A stretch of 8,592 nucleotides of DNA from a bacterium (lineage in GTDB: Archaea > Thermoproteota > Nitrososphaeria > Nitrososphaerales > CADDZS01), in NCBI GenBank assembly GCA_027310845.1, contig DAIDAB010000080.1, forward strand, positions 1 to 8,592, given 5' to 3'. Under the pieces are notes generated by a model, which had not been told where the DNA came from, searched no databases, and was given only the letters and a program-made list of their open reading frames with translations. This document shows positions 1 to 6,011 of this stretch, in pieces. Position 1 is the first letter of the stretch; each line of letters starts with the position of its first letter. Position numbers and translations under genes: made by a program.

Positions 1-16
1 CCATTACATAATTTGA

Positions 17-24
17 AAATATAG
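17..24 (+). promoter_or_regulatory. Possible TATA box for the NIPSNAP gene
   Basis: An A/T-rich AAATATAG stretch lies about 50-58 bases before the TTG start. Initiation some 25 bases downstream of it would leave a short leader that includes the AGAGG ribosome-binding site at 66-70. A second candidate, TTAAAA at 39-44, would start transcription on top of that site and fits less well. Assigned by position and composition only. Confidence 0.25.
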
Positions 25-74
25 CCTGCAAAAAGCTCTTAAAACTAGATTCCCAAAGAAAGTAAAGAGGTAAT

Positions 75-374
75 TTGACGGAGTACCAGCTGCGCGACTA
101 CAAATTAAAGGAGGGCGAGATTGACTCGTTCATCGAAGAGTGGAGGACAAAGGTAGTACCACTGCGGAACAAGTTGGGCTTTCGAATCGTCAACTCCTGG
201 TTAAGCAGGGAGAACAATAGATTTGTCTGGGTTGTCGCCTGGGAGGGCACCACTAGTTTCAAAGAAGCCGAAGAGAAGTACTTTGCCTCTCCAGAGAGAG
301 CTGCACTGAAACCAGATCCAGCAAGACACATCGAGAAAGCTGACACAATCATGGTGGACTCTTTGGTCCATTAG
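75..374 (+). CDS. NIPSNAP family protein (dimeric alpha/beta barrel)
   Basis: This is a 99-residue protein of the NIPSNAP family, which adopts the ferredoxin-like dimeric alpha/beta-barrel fold; the biochemical role of the prokaryotic members is largely unknown. Family features are visible in order: an opening strand YQLRDYKLKEG (4-14), helix DSFIEEWRTKVVPLRNKLGF (17-36), central strands SWLSRENNRFVWVVAWEG (41-58), then the YFASPERAAL segment (69-78) and the DPARHIEKADTIMVDSL tail (81-97). The length is normal for a single-domain member. The start is TTG, preceded by an AGAGG Shine-Dalgarno (66-70) four bases upstream; no better in-frame start matches the domain boundary. The gene stands alone on its strand, 53 bases before a tRNA gene, so context suggests no pathway. 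There is no signal peptide or membrane segment, so it is probably cytoplasmic. The family call is confident; the function is not known. Confidence 0.87.
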   Translation: MTEYQLRDYKLKEGEIDSFIEEWRTKVVPLRNKLGFRIVNSWLSRENNRFVWVVAWEGTTSFKEAEEKYFASPERAALKPDPARHIEKADTIMVDSLVH

Positions 375-384
375 CTTTCGACAG

Positions 385-396
385 TTTACTTTTAAT
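385..396 (+). promoter_or_regulatory. Possible TATA box for the tRNA-Ser gene
   Basis: The stretch TTTACTTTTAAT sits 32-43 bases before the mature 5' end of the tRNA. With archaeal spacing (about 26 bases from the box centre to the start) transcription would begin near 419-421, leaving a 7-9 base 5' leader for RNase P. Position and composition are the only evidence. Confidence 0.4.
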
Positions 397-427
397 CCAA
401 CCCGCAAACAAGAAGTAGTAGAAGGTT

Positions 428-533
428 GCCGCGGTCGCCTAGCCTGGTAGGGCGACGGCTTGCTATCCATTGAAGAATGGCAGAGAGCCGTTTCGGTTTA
501 CACCGATCGTGAGTTCAAATCTCACCCGCGGCG
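428..533 (+). tRNA. tRNA-Ser(GCU), intron-containing
   Basis: This is a class II (long variable arm) tRNA. The acceptor stem 428-434 pairs perfectly with 526-532 (7 bp), followed by discriminator G533, as expected for serine. The D-stem is 437-440 with 450-453. The anticodon stem is 455-459 (ACGGC) with 487-491 (GCCGT), interrupted by a 20-nt intron. The anticodon GCT is at 462-464, reading AGC/AGU serine codons. The variable arm has a 5-bp stem TCGGT/ACCGA (492-506) with a TTAC loop. The T-arm is GTGAG/CTCAC (509-513, 521-525) around TTCAAAT. After splicing the anticodon loop is TTGCTAA. CCA is not encoded. Serine identity follows from the anticodon, the long variable arm and G73 together. 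Transcription probably ends in the T-run at 554-558. Confidence 0.95.
466..485 (+). other. tRNA-Ser intron with bulge-helix-bulge splicing motif
   Basis: The 20-nt intron lies between tRNA positions 37 (A465) and 38 (A486), the commonest archaeal site. A bulge-helix-bulge can be drawn: a 4-bp central helix of 460-463 (TTGC) with 480-483 (GCAG, one G-U pair); a 5' bulge TA^T at 464-466 (plus an extra unpaired C467); a 3' bulge AG^A at 484-486; and an inner hairpin 468-471/476-479 with loop GAAG. Cuts at the usual place in each bulge give exactly the 37/38 junction. The tRNA-splicing endonuclease family is known to recognise this motif. Confidence 0.85.
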
Positions 534-553
534 CTTCCCCTTTGATTAAACGC

Positions 554-558
554 TTTTT
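554..558 (+). terminator. Oligo-T terminator of the tRNA gene
   Basis: A run of five T residues lies 21 bases after the tRNA discriminator base. Archaeal RNA polymerase commonly terminates at such T-runs without needing a hairpin. The run ends at the last base of the convergent VOC gene's stop codon, so the two genes are separated by a very short region. Confidence 0.4.
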
Positions 559-1001
559 CATAGCTTCCCGGTGAATGTAGTCATTTCATCGACAAGACAA
601 ATCTTGTTTTCAAAGGGATCCTTGAGGTAGAAAGATCGCTCACCCCATGGACGAACTCTAATTTCGTCGGGTTGCGCACCAAGAGTATCGCTCGCTATGG
701 TGTGCTTTTGTTCAAGATCACTCGCCGCAAAATAAATATGACCTGGGTTCGGACCCGTCTCAAAATCATCCCCATCTGTCTTTGGATCACAGATAGCTAG
801 TATCGTACCATCGCAATCAAAGTAATGCCTGCCTGCCGACACCCTCTTTCCGGGCAACCCATGTAAGGTTGAATAGAATTTTGTGGCCCTTGCGATATCA
901 GAAACGGGAAGGATTACCCGGAATAATCTGGGAGGCGATATGAAGGTGAAAATTTCAACACGATATTTACAAATTGCTTCTCTCTCGGCTAGATGGAACA
1001 A
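558..1001 (-). CDS. VOC family protein (glyoxalase/bleomycin-resistance/dioxygenase fold)
   Basis: This is a single VOC-fold protein of 147 residues counted from the TTG at 1001. The fold's paired beta-alpha-beta-beta-beta modules are visible: module one RVILPVSDIARATKFYSTLH (28-47), then GKRVSAGRHYFDCDGTILAICDP (51-73); module two GHIYFAASDLEQ (87-98), then IRVRPWGERSFYLKDPFENK (114-133) and ICLVDE (134-139). H88 and E139 lie where VOC enzymes usually carry metal ligands; the substrate cannot be predicted. The recognisable domain begins near residue 23 (SPPRLFR). The frame has no ATG or GTG between the stop just upstream and the domain, and the only standard start, the TTG, directly follows an in-frame TGA and has no clear ribosome-binding site. 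The true start may therefore lie downstream at a rare codon. It is flanked by oppositely transcribed genes and is probably monocistronic. Confidence 0.8.
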   Translation of the reverse strand: MFHLAEREAICKYRVEIFTFISPPRLFRVILPVSDIARATKFYSTLHGLPGKRVSAGRHYFDCDGTILAICDPKTDGDDFETGPNPGHIYFAASDLEQKHTIASDTLGAQPDEIRVRPWGERSFYLKDPFENKICLVDEMTTFTGKL

Positions 1002-1093
1002 TCAGTAGGCTGTGGTTTATCATCGGGGCTCTTTCAGGATTATTTTTTTGCTTAATCTAGCGTTTGGCCAGAATACTACCCAGTCTGAGAATG

Positions 1094-1101
1094 TATAATA
1101 A
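1094..1101 (+). promoter_or_regulatory. TATA box upstream of the phosphate permease gene
   Basis: TATAATAA is the best TATA-like element in the 253-base region between the VOC gene and the permease gene. Initiation about 25 bases downstream (near 1122-1128) would give an unusually long leader of roughly 130 bases before the ATG at 1255. No comparable box lies closer to the start. Confidence 0.45.
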
Positions 1102-1115
1102 CGCTCACAATGAGC

Positions 1116-1160
1116 AAGGGTTTTGAAGGGTTCGGAAAGAAGGCATGTTTGGCCGAACAT
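1116..1160 (+). repeat. Leader repeats: 10-bp-phased direct repeat and near-palindrome
   Basis: AAGGGTT occurs at 1116-1122 and again at 1126-1132, a 10-bp period (one helical turn) across the predicted transcription start. A 16-bp near-palindrome, ATGTTTGGCCGAACAT, follows at 1145-1160; only the pair at its sixth and eleventh bases fails to match. GTTTGGCC within it also occurs at 1062-1069, just upstream of the TATA box, so the copies flank the promoter. These could be regulator sites for phosphate-responsive control or parts of a structured leader; neither is proven. Confidence 0.4.
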
Positions 1161-1254
1161 TCAGTGGGTTTCATGAAACTTGCCCCGCACTTTCCCATTG
1201 CTCAGAGGCATTTTTTTCCCGTCTTAGAAACCATGTCCAGAGAAAGAAGCTATC

Positions 1255-3234
1255 ATGAGTGAAAGGAACAAAAGCTCCCAGAGCATAATTGAACAGATAG
1301 AGACCGGGAAAACCACCCGTTCTCATTACAGGGTACTTGCACTCTCCGGGGCAGGGGTGTTCATGGATGGCTACGACCTTTTCATAATAAGCGTTGCACT
1401 CCTCCAGATAAAGCCGTTCTTCAACGCATCAACTCTTGACGTTTCATTCATTGCGTCAAGCGCGATACTAGGGGCAGTCTTTGGGGCAGTCATCTTCGGA
1501 AACCTCGCAGACAGAGTAGGAAGGAAGAAGTTATACGTAATCGACTTGCTATTCTTCGTCGTTTTCGGTGCGTTATCCGCCTTCTCGCAAAACGTGATCG
1601 AGCTCGTCATTACAAGATTCCTCCTGGGAATTGGAATCGGGGCAGACTATCCGATTAGCGCTTCGTACATCGCAGAGTTCGTGAACAGCAAGCAGCGCGG
1701 AAGATTGATCGCCTCGGTGTTTTCATTCCAGGGACTGGGAATTTTCAGCGCAGTTGGAGTGAGCATTCTTCTGTTTCCAACGAGCTCGGACGCATGGCGG
1801 TGGATGCTTCTCTCAGGCGTCTTCCCTGCGATTATTGCCTTGACACTTCGAACGCGGATGCCAGAGACGCCTAGGTGGTACGTGGCCCACGGTCAAGTTG
1901 GAAAGGCAAGGGAAGTCATGTCCAAATTCTTCGGGTACGCCGTAACTGAAGACCAGCTCGAAGTCGTCGTGGAAAAAGTATCTGTCAGGGAGCTCCTACT
2001 CTCCCCGTATGCTAGGCGAGTGATTTTCACATCTGTCAGCTGGTTCTTAGTCGATGTAGGGGTCTATGGAATAGGCATTTTGACGCCAACGTTCATCCAT
2101 TCGCTTTTCCCTAATACTTCTTTACTCGCATCAGCAGAAACCACGGGCTTCCTCACGATCTTCGCTGGCTTTGGATACCTCTCTGCAATAGGGCTAATTG
2201 ACATCGTAGGAAGGAAGAAACTCCAGATAATTGGATTCTTTGGGATGGCAATTCCTCTCTTTCTCGCGGCGCTATTCTATCAAGCAAGCACGCTTTCGTT
2301 CAGTCTTCTGCTTGTGTTGCTTGCGGCATTCTACATTCTGGAGAATCTAGGTCCCAACACTACTACTTGGATCTATCCAGTCGAACTCTTTCCGACGCGG
2401 CTCCGTGGGACGGGTCACGGGATTGCAGCTACTGTGGGAAAGATCGGTGCGCTCGTAGCGACGTTCTTTCTACCATTCGTTCTGACAATACTCGGAGAGG
2501 GAACAATGCTTTCCCTTGTCGCGATAGCATGTGCATGTGGCGCATTTCTCACACTCGCAATGGGCATTGAGACAAAGAAATTATCTCTTGACGATGTCTC
2601 TGAGATATTCAAGTCGTTCTACGACACATTCGACAAGATATCAGCAAACGTCCTTGCGACGGCCCAACTTTTCTACAACAGCCTGAGTAATGCCGAGAGA
2701 AAGAGGCTCGACTGTACTACACTTGCCCAGGAGGTGAAGTTGCTTGAACACAATGGAGATGAGCTTGTGCACGATGCGTTTACGAAGCTTGCAAAAAAAT
2801 TCGTTGCTCCGATAGACAACCAAGATATCACTTCCCTTTTGAAAGCGCTTGATGACATGCTCGACTTTATCGAGGCGACTTCCTCCAGAATGGAAGTATA
2901 CAGAGTCGACACTGTCACACCTGCCATGCTTGAATTCTCAAGAATAATTCTGGAGCAAGCAAAATCTGTACGCGATGCGATCCTCTCTCTTGAGGGATCA
3001 AGAGCCCAGCTTGCGATAAATGCGGCCGCAATCCACATCGACGAGCTAGAGAATGAAGCTGACACACTCCTTAGAATGAATCTCGGAAAGCTCTTCCAGA
3101 TCGAAGAGACAAGTTCTGCCGCATTTCAAGTGATGAAGACGAAAGAAATCTATGAGTCTCTTGAGACAACAACAGACAAGGCCGAGGATGTTGCCGACAT
3201 CTTGAGGAACCTCATAATCAAGTATGCTCTCTAA
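1255..3234 (+). CDS. PHS-type MFS phosphate permease fused to a DUF47/PhoU-like domain
   Basis: This 659-residue two-domain protein probably imports phosphate with protons. Residues 24-435 are a 12-helix major facilitator: the opening helix has MDGYDLFIISVAL (37-49), then motif A GNLADRVGRKK (82-92), the phosphate-symporter signature GADYPISA (129-136), PETPRW (203-208), IVGRKKL (317-323) and LFPTRLRGTGHG (378-389). From memory of the fungal PiPT structure, its phosphate-contact residues Y150, Q177, W320, D324, Y328, N431 and K459 match Y132, Q159, W263, D267, Y271, N368 and K396, with identical spacings inside each half (27; 4 and 4; 28). Residues about 441-659 form an all-helical DUF47 domain with acidic metal-type motifs: HNGDELVHD (499-507), LDDMLDFIEA (532-541), DELENEAD (596-603) and EIYESLETTTDKAEDVADIL (631-650). 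DUF47 proteins are usually separate partners of Pit transporters, so the domain may regulate the permease from the cytoplasm. The ATG at 1255 has only a weak GA-rich ribosome site. Confidence 0.9.
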   Translation: MSERNKSSQSIIEQIETGKTTRSHYRVLALSGAGVFMDGYDLFIISVALLQIKPFFNASTLDVSFIASSAILGAVFGAVIFGNLADRVGRKKLYVIDLLFFVVFGALSAFSQNVIELVITRFLLGIGIGADYPISASYIAEFVNSKQRGRLIASVFSFQGLGIFSAVGVSILLFPTSSDAWRWMLLSGVFPAIIALTLRTRMPETPRWYVAHGQVGKAREVMSKFFGYAVTEDQLEVVVEKVSVRELLLSPYARRVIFTSVSWFLVDVGVYGIGILTPTFIHSLFPNTSLLASAETTGFLTIFAGFGYLSAIGLIDIVGRKKLQIIGFFGMAIPLFLAALFYQASTLSFSLLLVLLAAFYILENLGPNTTTWIYPVELFPTRLRGTGHGIAATVGKIGALVATFFLPFVLTILGEGTMLSLVAIACACGAFLTLAMGIETKKLSLDDVSEIFKSFYDTFDKISANVLATAQLFYNSLSNAERKRLDCTTLAQEVKLLEHNGDELVHDAFTKLAKKFVAPIDNQDITSLLKALDDMLDFIEATSSRMEVYRVDTVTPAMLEFSRIILEQAKSVRDAILSLEGSRAQLAINAAAIHIDELENEADTLLRMNLGKLFQIEETSSAAFQVMKTKEIYESLETTTDKAEDVADILRNLIIKYAL

Positions 3235-3327
3235 GACTGCACGCGAAACTTTGCTTTAGATTCATTACTCTCGTTGGCGCCTGATCTGCGGGTTCGAGGG
3301 CTTGAGATTCTCTAAAGTGATTCGTCT

Positions 3328-4674
3328 CTACGGATGCACGTATGTTGCATTTGAGACGCTTGATGGATACACAGTGTTAATCTTTCCATTCTCAAACTGG
3401 ACTGTCACAAGACCCATTGTGCCAAAACCCGCTGGTTGGATAACCTGTTGGCCAGATATCGTCGCGAAGTTCAGGTGGTGCAACACATTGTTGATTGACG
3501 AATCAAGTTGGGTACTTGAGCTAAAGTTGGCCGATGGAATCTGTGCGATTGTCGCGTTTATCATCTGGTAGATCTCCCACCTGATCTCTATGTTTTGATA
3601 GTTATACCATGTCACAGGGGCACTATTGTTGCCAACGGCCCACTGGCTCGCGAGCTGCGTGATTGTGTTCGCGTACAGGTTAGTGCCGGCGTTAGTTGCA
3701 GGGAAAGATGGTGTCCAGAACACATCGGTTGTAATATTCTGAGTTGAGACCCCCTTTGAAGCTAGAATCCCGGCGAACGCAGAGCCCCACTCTATCGTGT
3801 GCCACTGCTTCGGAATTAAACCATTTGCTTCAGCCTGAGTGATGAACTGCGCACAGAAGGGTCCGAACATTGCGCAGAATACAATATCAGGGCTCTTGCC
3901 CCCATTGGATGAAAGGACTTGAGAAATGGCAGAAGTAAAGTCGGGGTTTGTAAATTGAGGCTGAAGGAGTTGTTGTGAAGTTATCGTCAACCCATTCGTG
4001 TGCTGTGCAAGCCAGACTCCACTCGTATAGTCATCAATCGCCCATGTAATATCCCATCCCACAAAAGCGATCGTGTGAGCCCATCCAGTCTTATTCAGCA
4101 TTCCAAAGTAAGACGCTGACCACGCATTTGTCGTGTCGTTTGACCAGTATGGAACAAGCGGCGTCACGGCCCATGAATAGGTTCCGTTCCACATTGTCTT
4201 TGTACTAGCTTCCGACATTATTATCGGAACATGATCGGATTGAGAGATTGGAAGCAGCTGAAGACCTGTGTCTGCACTATAAGGACTGACAAGTATGTTT
4301 GCGCCCTGAGATTCCGCAAACTGTTTGTAATCTTGAACTGCCGTAGTAGGATTGCTCTGATCATCCGTGGTGATGACTGTCACGTTGTGATGGACGCCAT
4401 TTGCATCTAGCAACCCGCCATGGGTATTCACCCACTGCATCCAAGCATTGTTAAGATAGAGATATCCTGCATCTAGGGACGCGTACTGTCCTTCTTGCGA
4501 AACTGTCATTGCTATTTTGACCGTGGTACCGTATGTCGTGGTTGGGTGAGACCCGTATTGTGTGAGCCCCACATATCCGCCCACTGCAACAATTATGATT
4601 ATTATGGCAATAATTGCTATCTTTCCACCCATCGTCAGGGCTTGTTTGAACTTGCTAAACTTAGATGAAAACAT
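3328..4674 (-). CDS. livK: LivK-type substrate-binding protein, membrane-anchored
   Basis: This 448-residue extracellular binding protein belongs to the periplasmic-binding-protein class used by HAAT (branched-chain amino acid type) ABC importers. A basic N-terminus (1-18) leads into one hydrophobic segment, about 19-37, with no lipobox cysteine, so it is probably held in the membrane by this anchor. The binding fold starts at VKIAMTVSQEGQYASLDAG (52-70) and follows the family plan: a turn at DDQSNPTTAVQDYKQFAESQGANILVS (104-130, with its classic NP-TTAV pattern), a hinge region PIIMSEAS (150-157), HTIAFVGWD (200-208) for the second lobe, and SPDIVFCAMFGPFCAQFI (261-278). It has nine N-X-S/T sequons (N97, 163, 179, 194, 313, 349, 373, 383, 442) and two cysteines, C267 and C274, that could form a disulfide. 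It lies divergent to livH. The ligand is unknown: amino acids, amides, urea and aromatic acids are all possible. Confidence 0.9.
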   Translation of the reverse strand: MFSSKFSKFKQALTMGGKIAIIAIIIIIVAVGGYVGLTQYGSHPTTTYGTTVKIAMTVSQEGQYASLDAGYLYLNNAWMQWVNTHGGLLDANGVHHNVTVITTDDQSNPTTAVQDYKQFAESQGANILVSPYSADTGLQLLPISQSDHVPIIMSEASTKTMWNGTYSWAVTPLVPYWSNDTTNAWSASYFGMLNKTGWAHTIAFVGWDITWAIDDYTSGVWLAQHTNGLTITSQQLLQPQFTNPDFTSAISQVLSSNGGKSPDIVFCAMFGPFCAQFITQAEANGLIPKQWHTIEWGSAFAGILASKGVSTQNITTDVFWTPSFPATNAGTNLYANTITQLASQWAVGNNSAPVTWYNYQNIEIRWEIYQMINATIAQIPSANFSSSTQLDSSINNVLHHLNFATISGQQVIQPAGFGTMGLVTVQFENGKINTVYPSSVSNATYVHP

Positions 4675-4694
4675 TAAAGTCCTTCTCTGGATTT

Positions 4695-4705
4695 CGTTAT
4701 AATAA
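4695..4705 (-). promoter_or_regulatory. TATA box of livK
   Basis: On the minus strand the sequence reads TTATTATAACG, centred 26 bases before the livK ATG. At archaeal spacing, transcription would start at or next to the start codon, so the mRNA is probably leaderless. The GAGAAGG at 4681-4687 would then be upstream of the message and its resemblance to a ribosome-binding site a coincidence, unless initiation occurs further back. Confidence 0.55.
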
Positions 4706-4868
4706 TCTTTCGTGAGTTTGCAAATTTGATCTAATGTGTTGTCTCAATATTAATGAAAATGGCAACACATGATATGATGCTCTTGAACGCGTTAGACGCA
4801 CCATTTCAGGATTAGATTTCTTTATGATTGGATTCCTCCGGTCTAGAGTGAACCAGCGCACCACACAA

Positions 4869-4878
4869 AGGAGGCGAT
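4869..4878 (+). promoter_or_regulatory. Extended Shine-Dalgarno with no standard start codon after it
   Basis: AGGAGGCGAT matches the full anti-Shine-Dalgarno complement AGGAGGTGAT at nine of ten bases, the strongest such match I see in the window. The only in-frame candidate start at normal spacing is CTG at 4881, directly after an in-frame TAA; it opens the livH frame. The next standard start, GTG 4911, is 36 bases away, too far for ordinary initiation. Confidence 0.5.
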
Positions 4879-4885
4879 AACTGCT

Positions 4886-4907
4886 AGACTTTGAGTCTTT
4901 AAAATAT
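4886..4907 (+). promoter_or_regulatory. Palindrome abutting a TATA box upstream of livH
   Basis: AGACT TTG AGTCT (4886-4898) is a perfect 5-bp inverted repeat with a 3-base centre. It runs directly into TTTAAAATAT (4898-4907), a good archaeal TATA box, so the palindrome covers the usual BRE position and a bound repressor would block TFB/TBP. Initiation from this box would fall near 4928, downstream of the GTG at 4911, which favours a livH start at 4965 or later. Confidence 0.45.
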
Positions 4908-4964
4908 CGAGTGAAATGCCCCGATTTATTCCTTCTCAAGCGCTCTAACAAACTTTCTTTGACT

Positions 4965-6008
4965 ATGCATAAAGCGAGAATAGCAAGTCTCAAAAGCGCA
5001 GCCAATCCGAGGAGACTGCCGAGCAAGTTGATAGACGTCGGCGTTCAAGTCGTCCAGACTGTTGTTCAAGGCCTACTGTACGGATCAATCTATGCGCTCT
5101 CTGCTCTCGGACTTTCAATGATCTTCTCCGTGCTCGGTGTTCTGAATCTCGCTCACGGAGATTTTGTAATGCTAGGAGGATTCACAGGACTGCTCTTCGC
5201 TGGTGAATTTTCCGTTGGTGAATTCGGATTGGTCGCAATATTTGCGATACTCGTTGTCGCCTTTGTCGTCATCGCAGCTTTGGGCGCAGCTTTCGAGTTT
5301 GCACTGATTCGTCCGACGCTTAAAAGAGGTCCTGACGCAATACTGATTAGCTCAATATTGATCACAGTTGGGGCAGCTTTTGTTATAGAAAATCTAGGAT
5401 ACATTTACATGCCTAGCTACATCATTGGTAGGCAGACTATTTTTTCGATTCCGATTAATCTGAATCAATTCAAGCTGGTTGTAGGGGGAATCAACATCAA
5501 CGGGGTGTACCTAATTGCCCTGCTCAGCATAGCTTGTGCAACCTCACTTCTGTATATTTTTTCGAAGCGCACATATCTTGGGAAAGCGATGCGCGCAATC
5601 ACTCAGAATCAAGAGTCGACAAAGCTGATGGGCGTGAACTTGCAGCGTATCTCCGTCCTAACATTCGCCATTGGATCAGGCTTTGCCGCGCTTGCAGGGG
5701 TGTGCATTGGAATGACAACAACTCTTAGCCCTGGTTTCGGCCTAGCTTATACCATTTCCTTGCTTTCGGTAATGGTGCTGGGTGGAACTAGGTCATATTG
5801 GGGCCCTCTGGTAGGTGGCTTGATAATCGGATTCGTACAAGTCTTTGTTGGAGCCCCGTTCCTTAACCCGCTTACGATTCCGTTTACTAGCCTCCAGTTC
5901 CAGAATCTTGCATACTGGGCTCCTGCTGTCTCTATCCTGATTCTCATAATCGTTCTGATGATTAAACCGACTGGCATTGCAGGGCGAAGTCAATCAGCCA
6001 AGGCGTAG
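4965..6008 (+). CDS. livH: LivH-type permease of a HAAT ABC importer
   Basis: This is an inner-membrane permease of the BPD_transp_2 family that pairs with LivM. The family landmarks are clear (numbered from the ATG at 4965, 347 residues): GLLYGSIYALSALGLSMIFSV (36-56) as the first helix, NLAHGDFVMLG (61-71, the FAHG-type motif), YLGKAMRAITQNQESTKLMGVN (204-225, the EAA-like loop that contacts the ATPases), LGGTRSYWGPLVGG (272-285), and a closing helix before KPTGIAGR. The start is unsettled. The frame opens at CTG 4881 (with a strong Shine-Dalgarno), then offers GTG 4911, ATG 4965 and TTG 5028 (with GAGGAG 13 bases upstream). Homologues normally begin only a few residues before the first helix, which favours 5028 or 4965; I chose the ATG because it lies downstream of the best TATA box. 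It is followed 3 bases later by livM. Confidence 0.88.
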   Translation: MHKARIASLKSAANPRRLPSKLIDVGVQVVQTVVQGLLYGSIYALSALGLSMIFSVLGVLNLAHGDFVMLGGFTGLLFAGEFSVGEFGLVAIFAILVVAFVVIAALGAAFEFALIRPTLKRGPDAILISSILITVGAAFVIENLGYIYMPSYIIGRQTIFSIPINLNQFKLVVGGININGVYLIALLSIACATSLLYIFSKRTYLGKAMRAITQNQESTKLMGVNLQRISVLTFAIGSGFAALAGVCIGMTTTLSPGFGLAYTISLLSVMVLGGTRSYWGPLVGGLIIGFVQVFVGAPFLNPLTIPFTSLQFQNLAYWAPAVSILILIIVLMIKPTGIAGRSQSAKA

Positions 6009-6011
6009 TCC

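Larger units (their letters stand above)
4675..4964. promoter_or_regulatory. Divergent livK/livH control region
   Basis: About 290 bases separate the livK start from the chosen livH start. On the minus side there is a TATA-type box (4695-4705) for livK. On the plus side there are a weak box, TTTATG, near 4820, an extended Shine-Dalgarno (4869-4878), a 13-bp palindrome (4886-4898) and a good TATA box (4898-4907). AACGCGTT at 4786-4793 is a perfect 8-bp palindrome near the middle of the region. I find no convincing gene in it; a 20-codon ATG frame at 4754-4816 has no ribosome site. Confidence 0.6.

Noticed and set aside
428..533. tRNA-Ser as an integration site for a mobile element
   Set aside because: The 3' end of the tRNA is not repeated elsewhere in the window and there is no integrase or foreign-looking segment next to it.
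2673..3065. A 130-codon serine-rich minus-strand frame
   Set aside because: It is antisense to the DUF47 part of the permease; the serine-rich composition is typical of a shadow frame.
3235..3327. CTTTAG/CTAAAG inverted repeat (3254-3259, 3312-3317) as a bidirectional terminator
   Set aside because: The 6-bp arms are 52 bases apart without a T-run, so they are not distinguishable from chance.
4754..4816. A 20-codon plus-strand ATG frame in the livK/livH gap
   Set aside because: It has no Shine-Dalgarno, no clear promoter at the right distance and no recognisable peptide.
4697..5026. A 109-codon minus-strand frame over the livK/livH region
   Set aside because: It covers the livK promoter and the start of livH, has no recognisable domain and no ribosome site.
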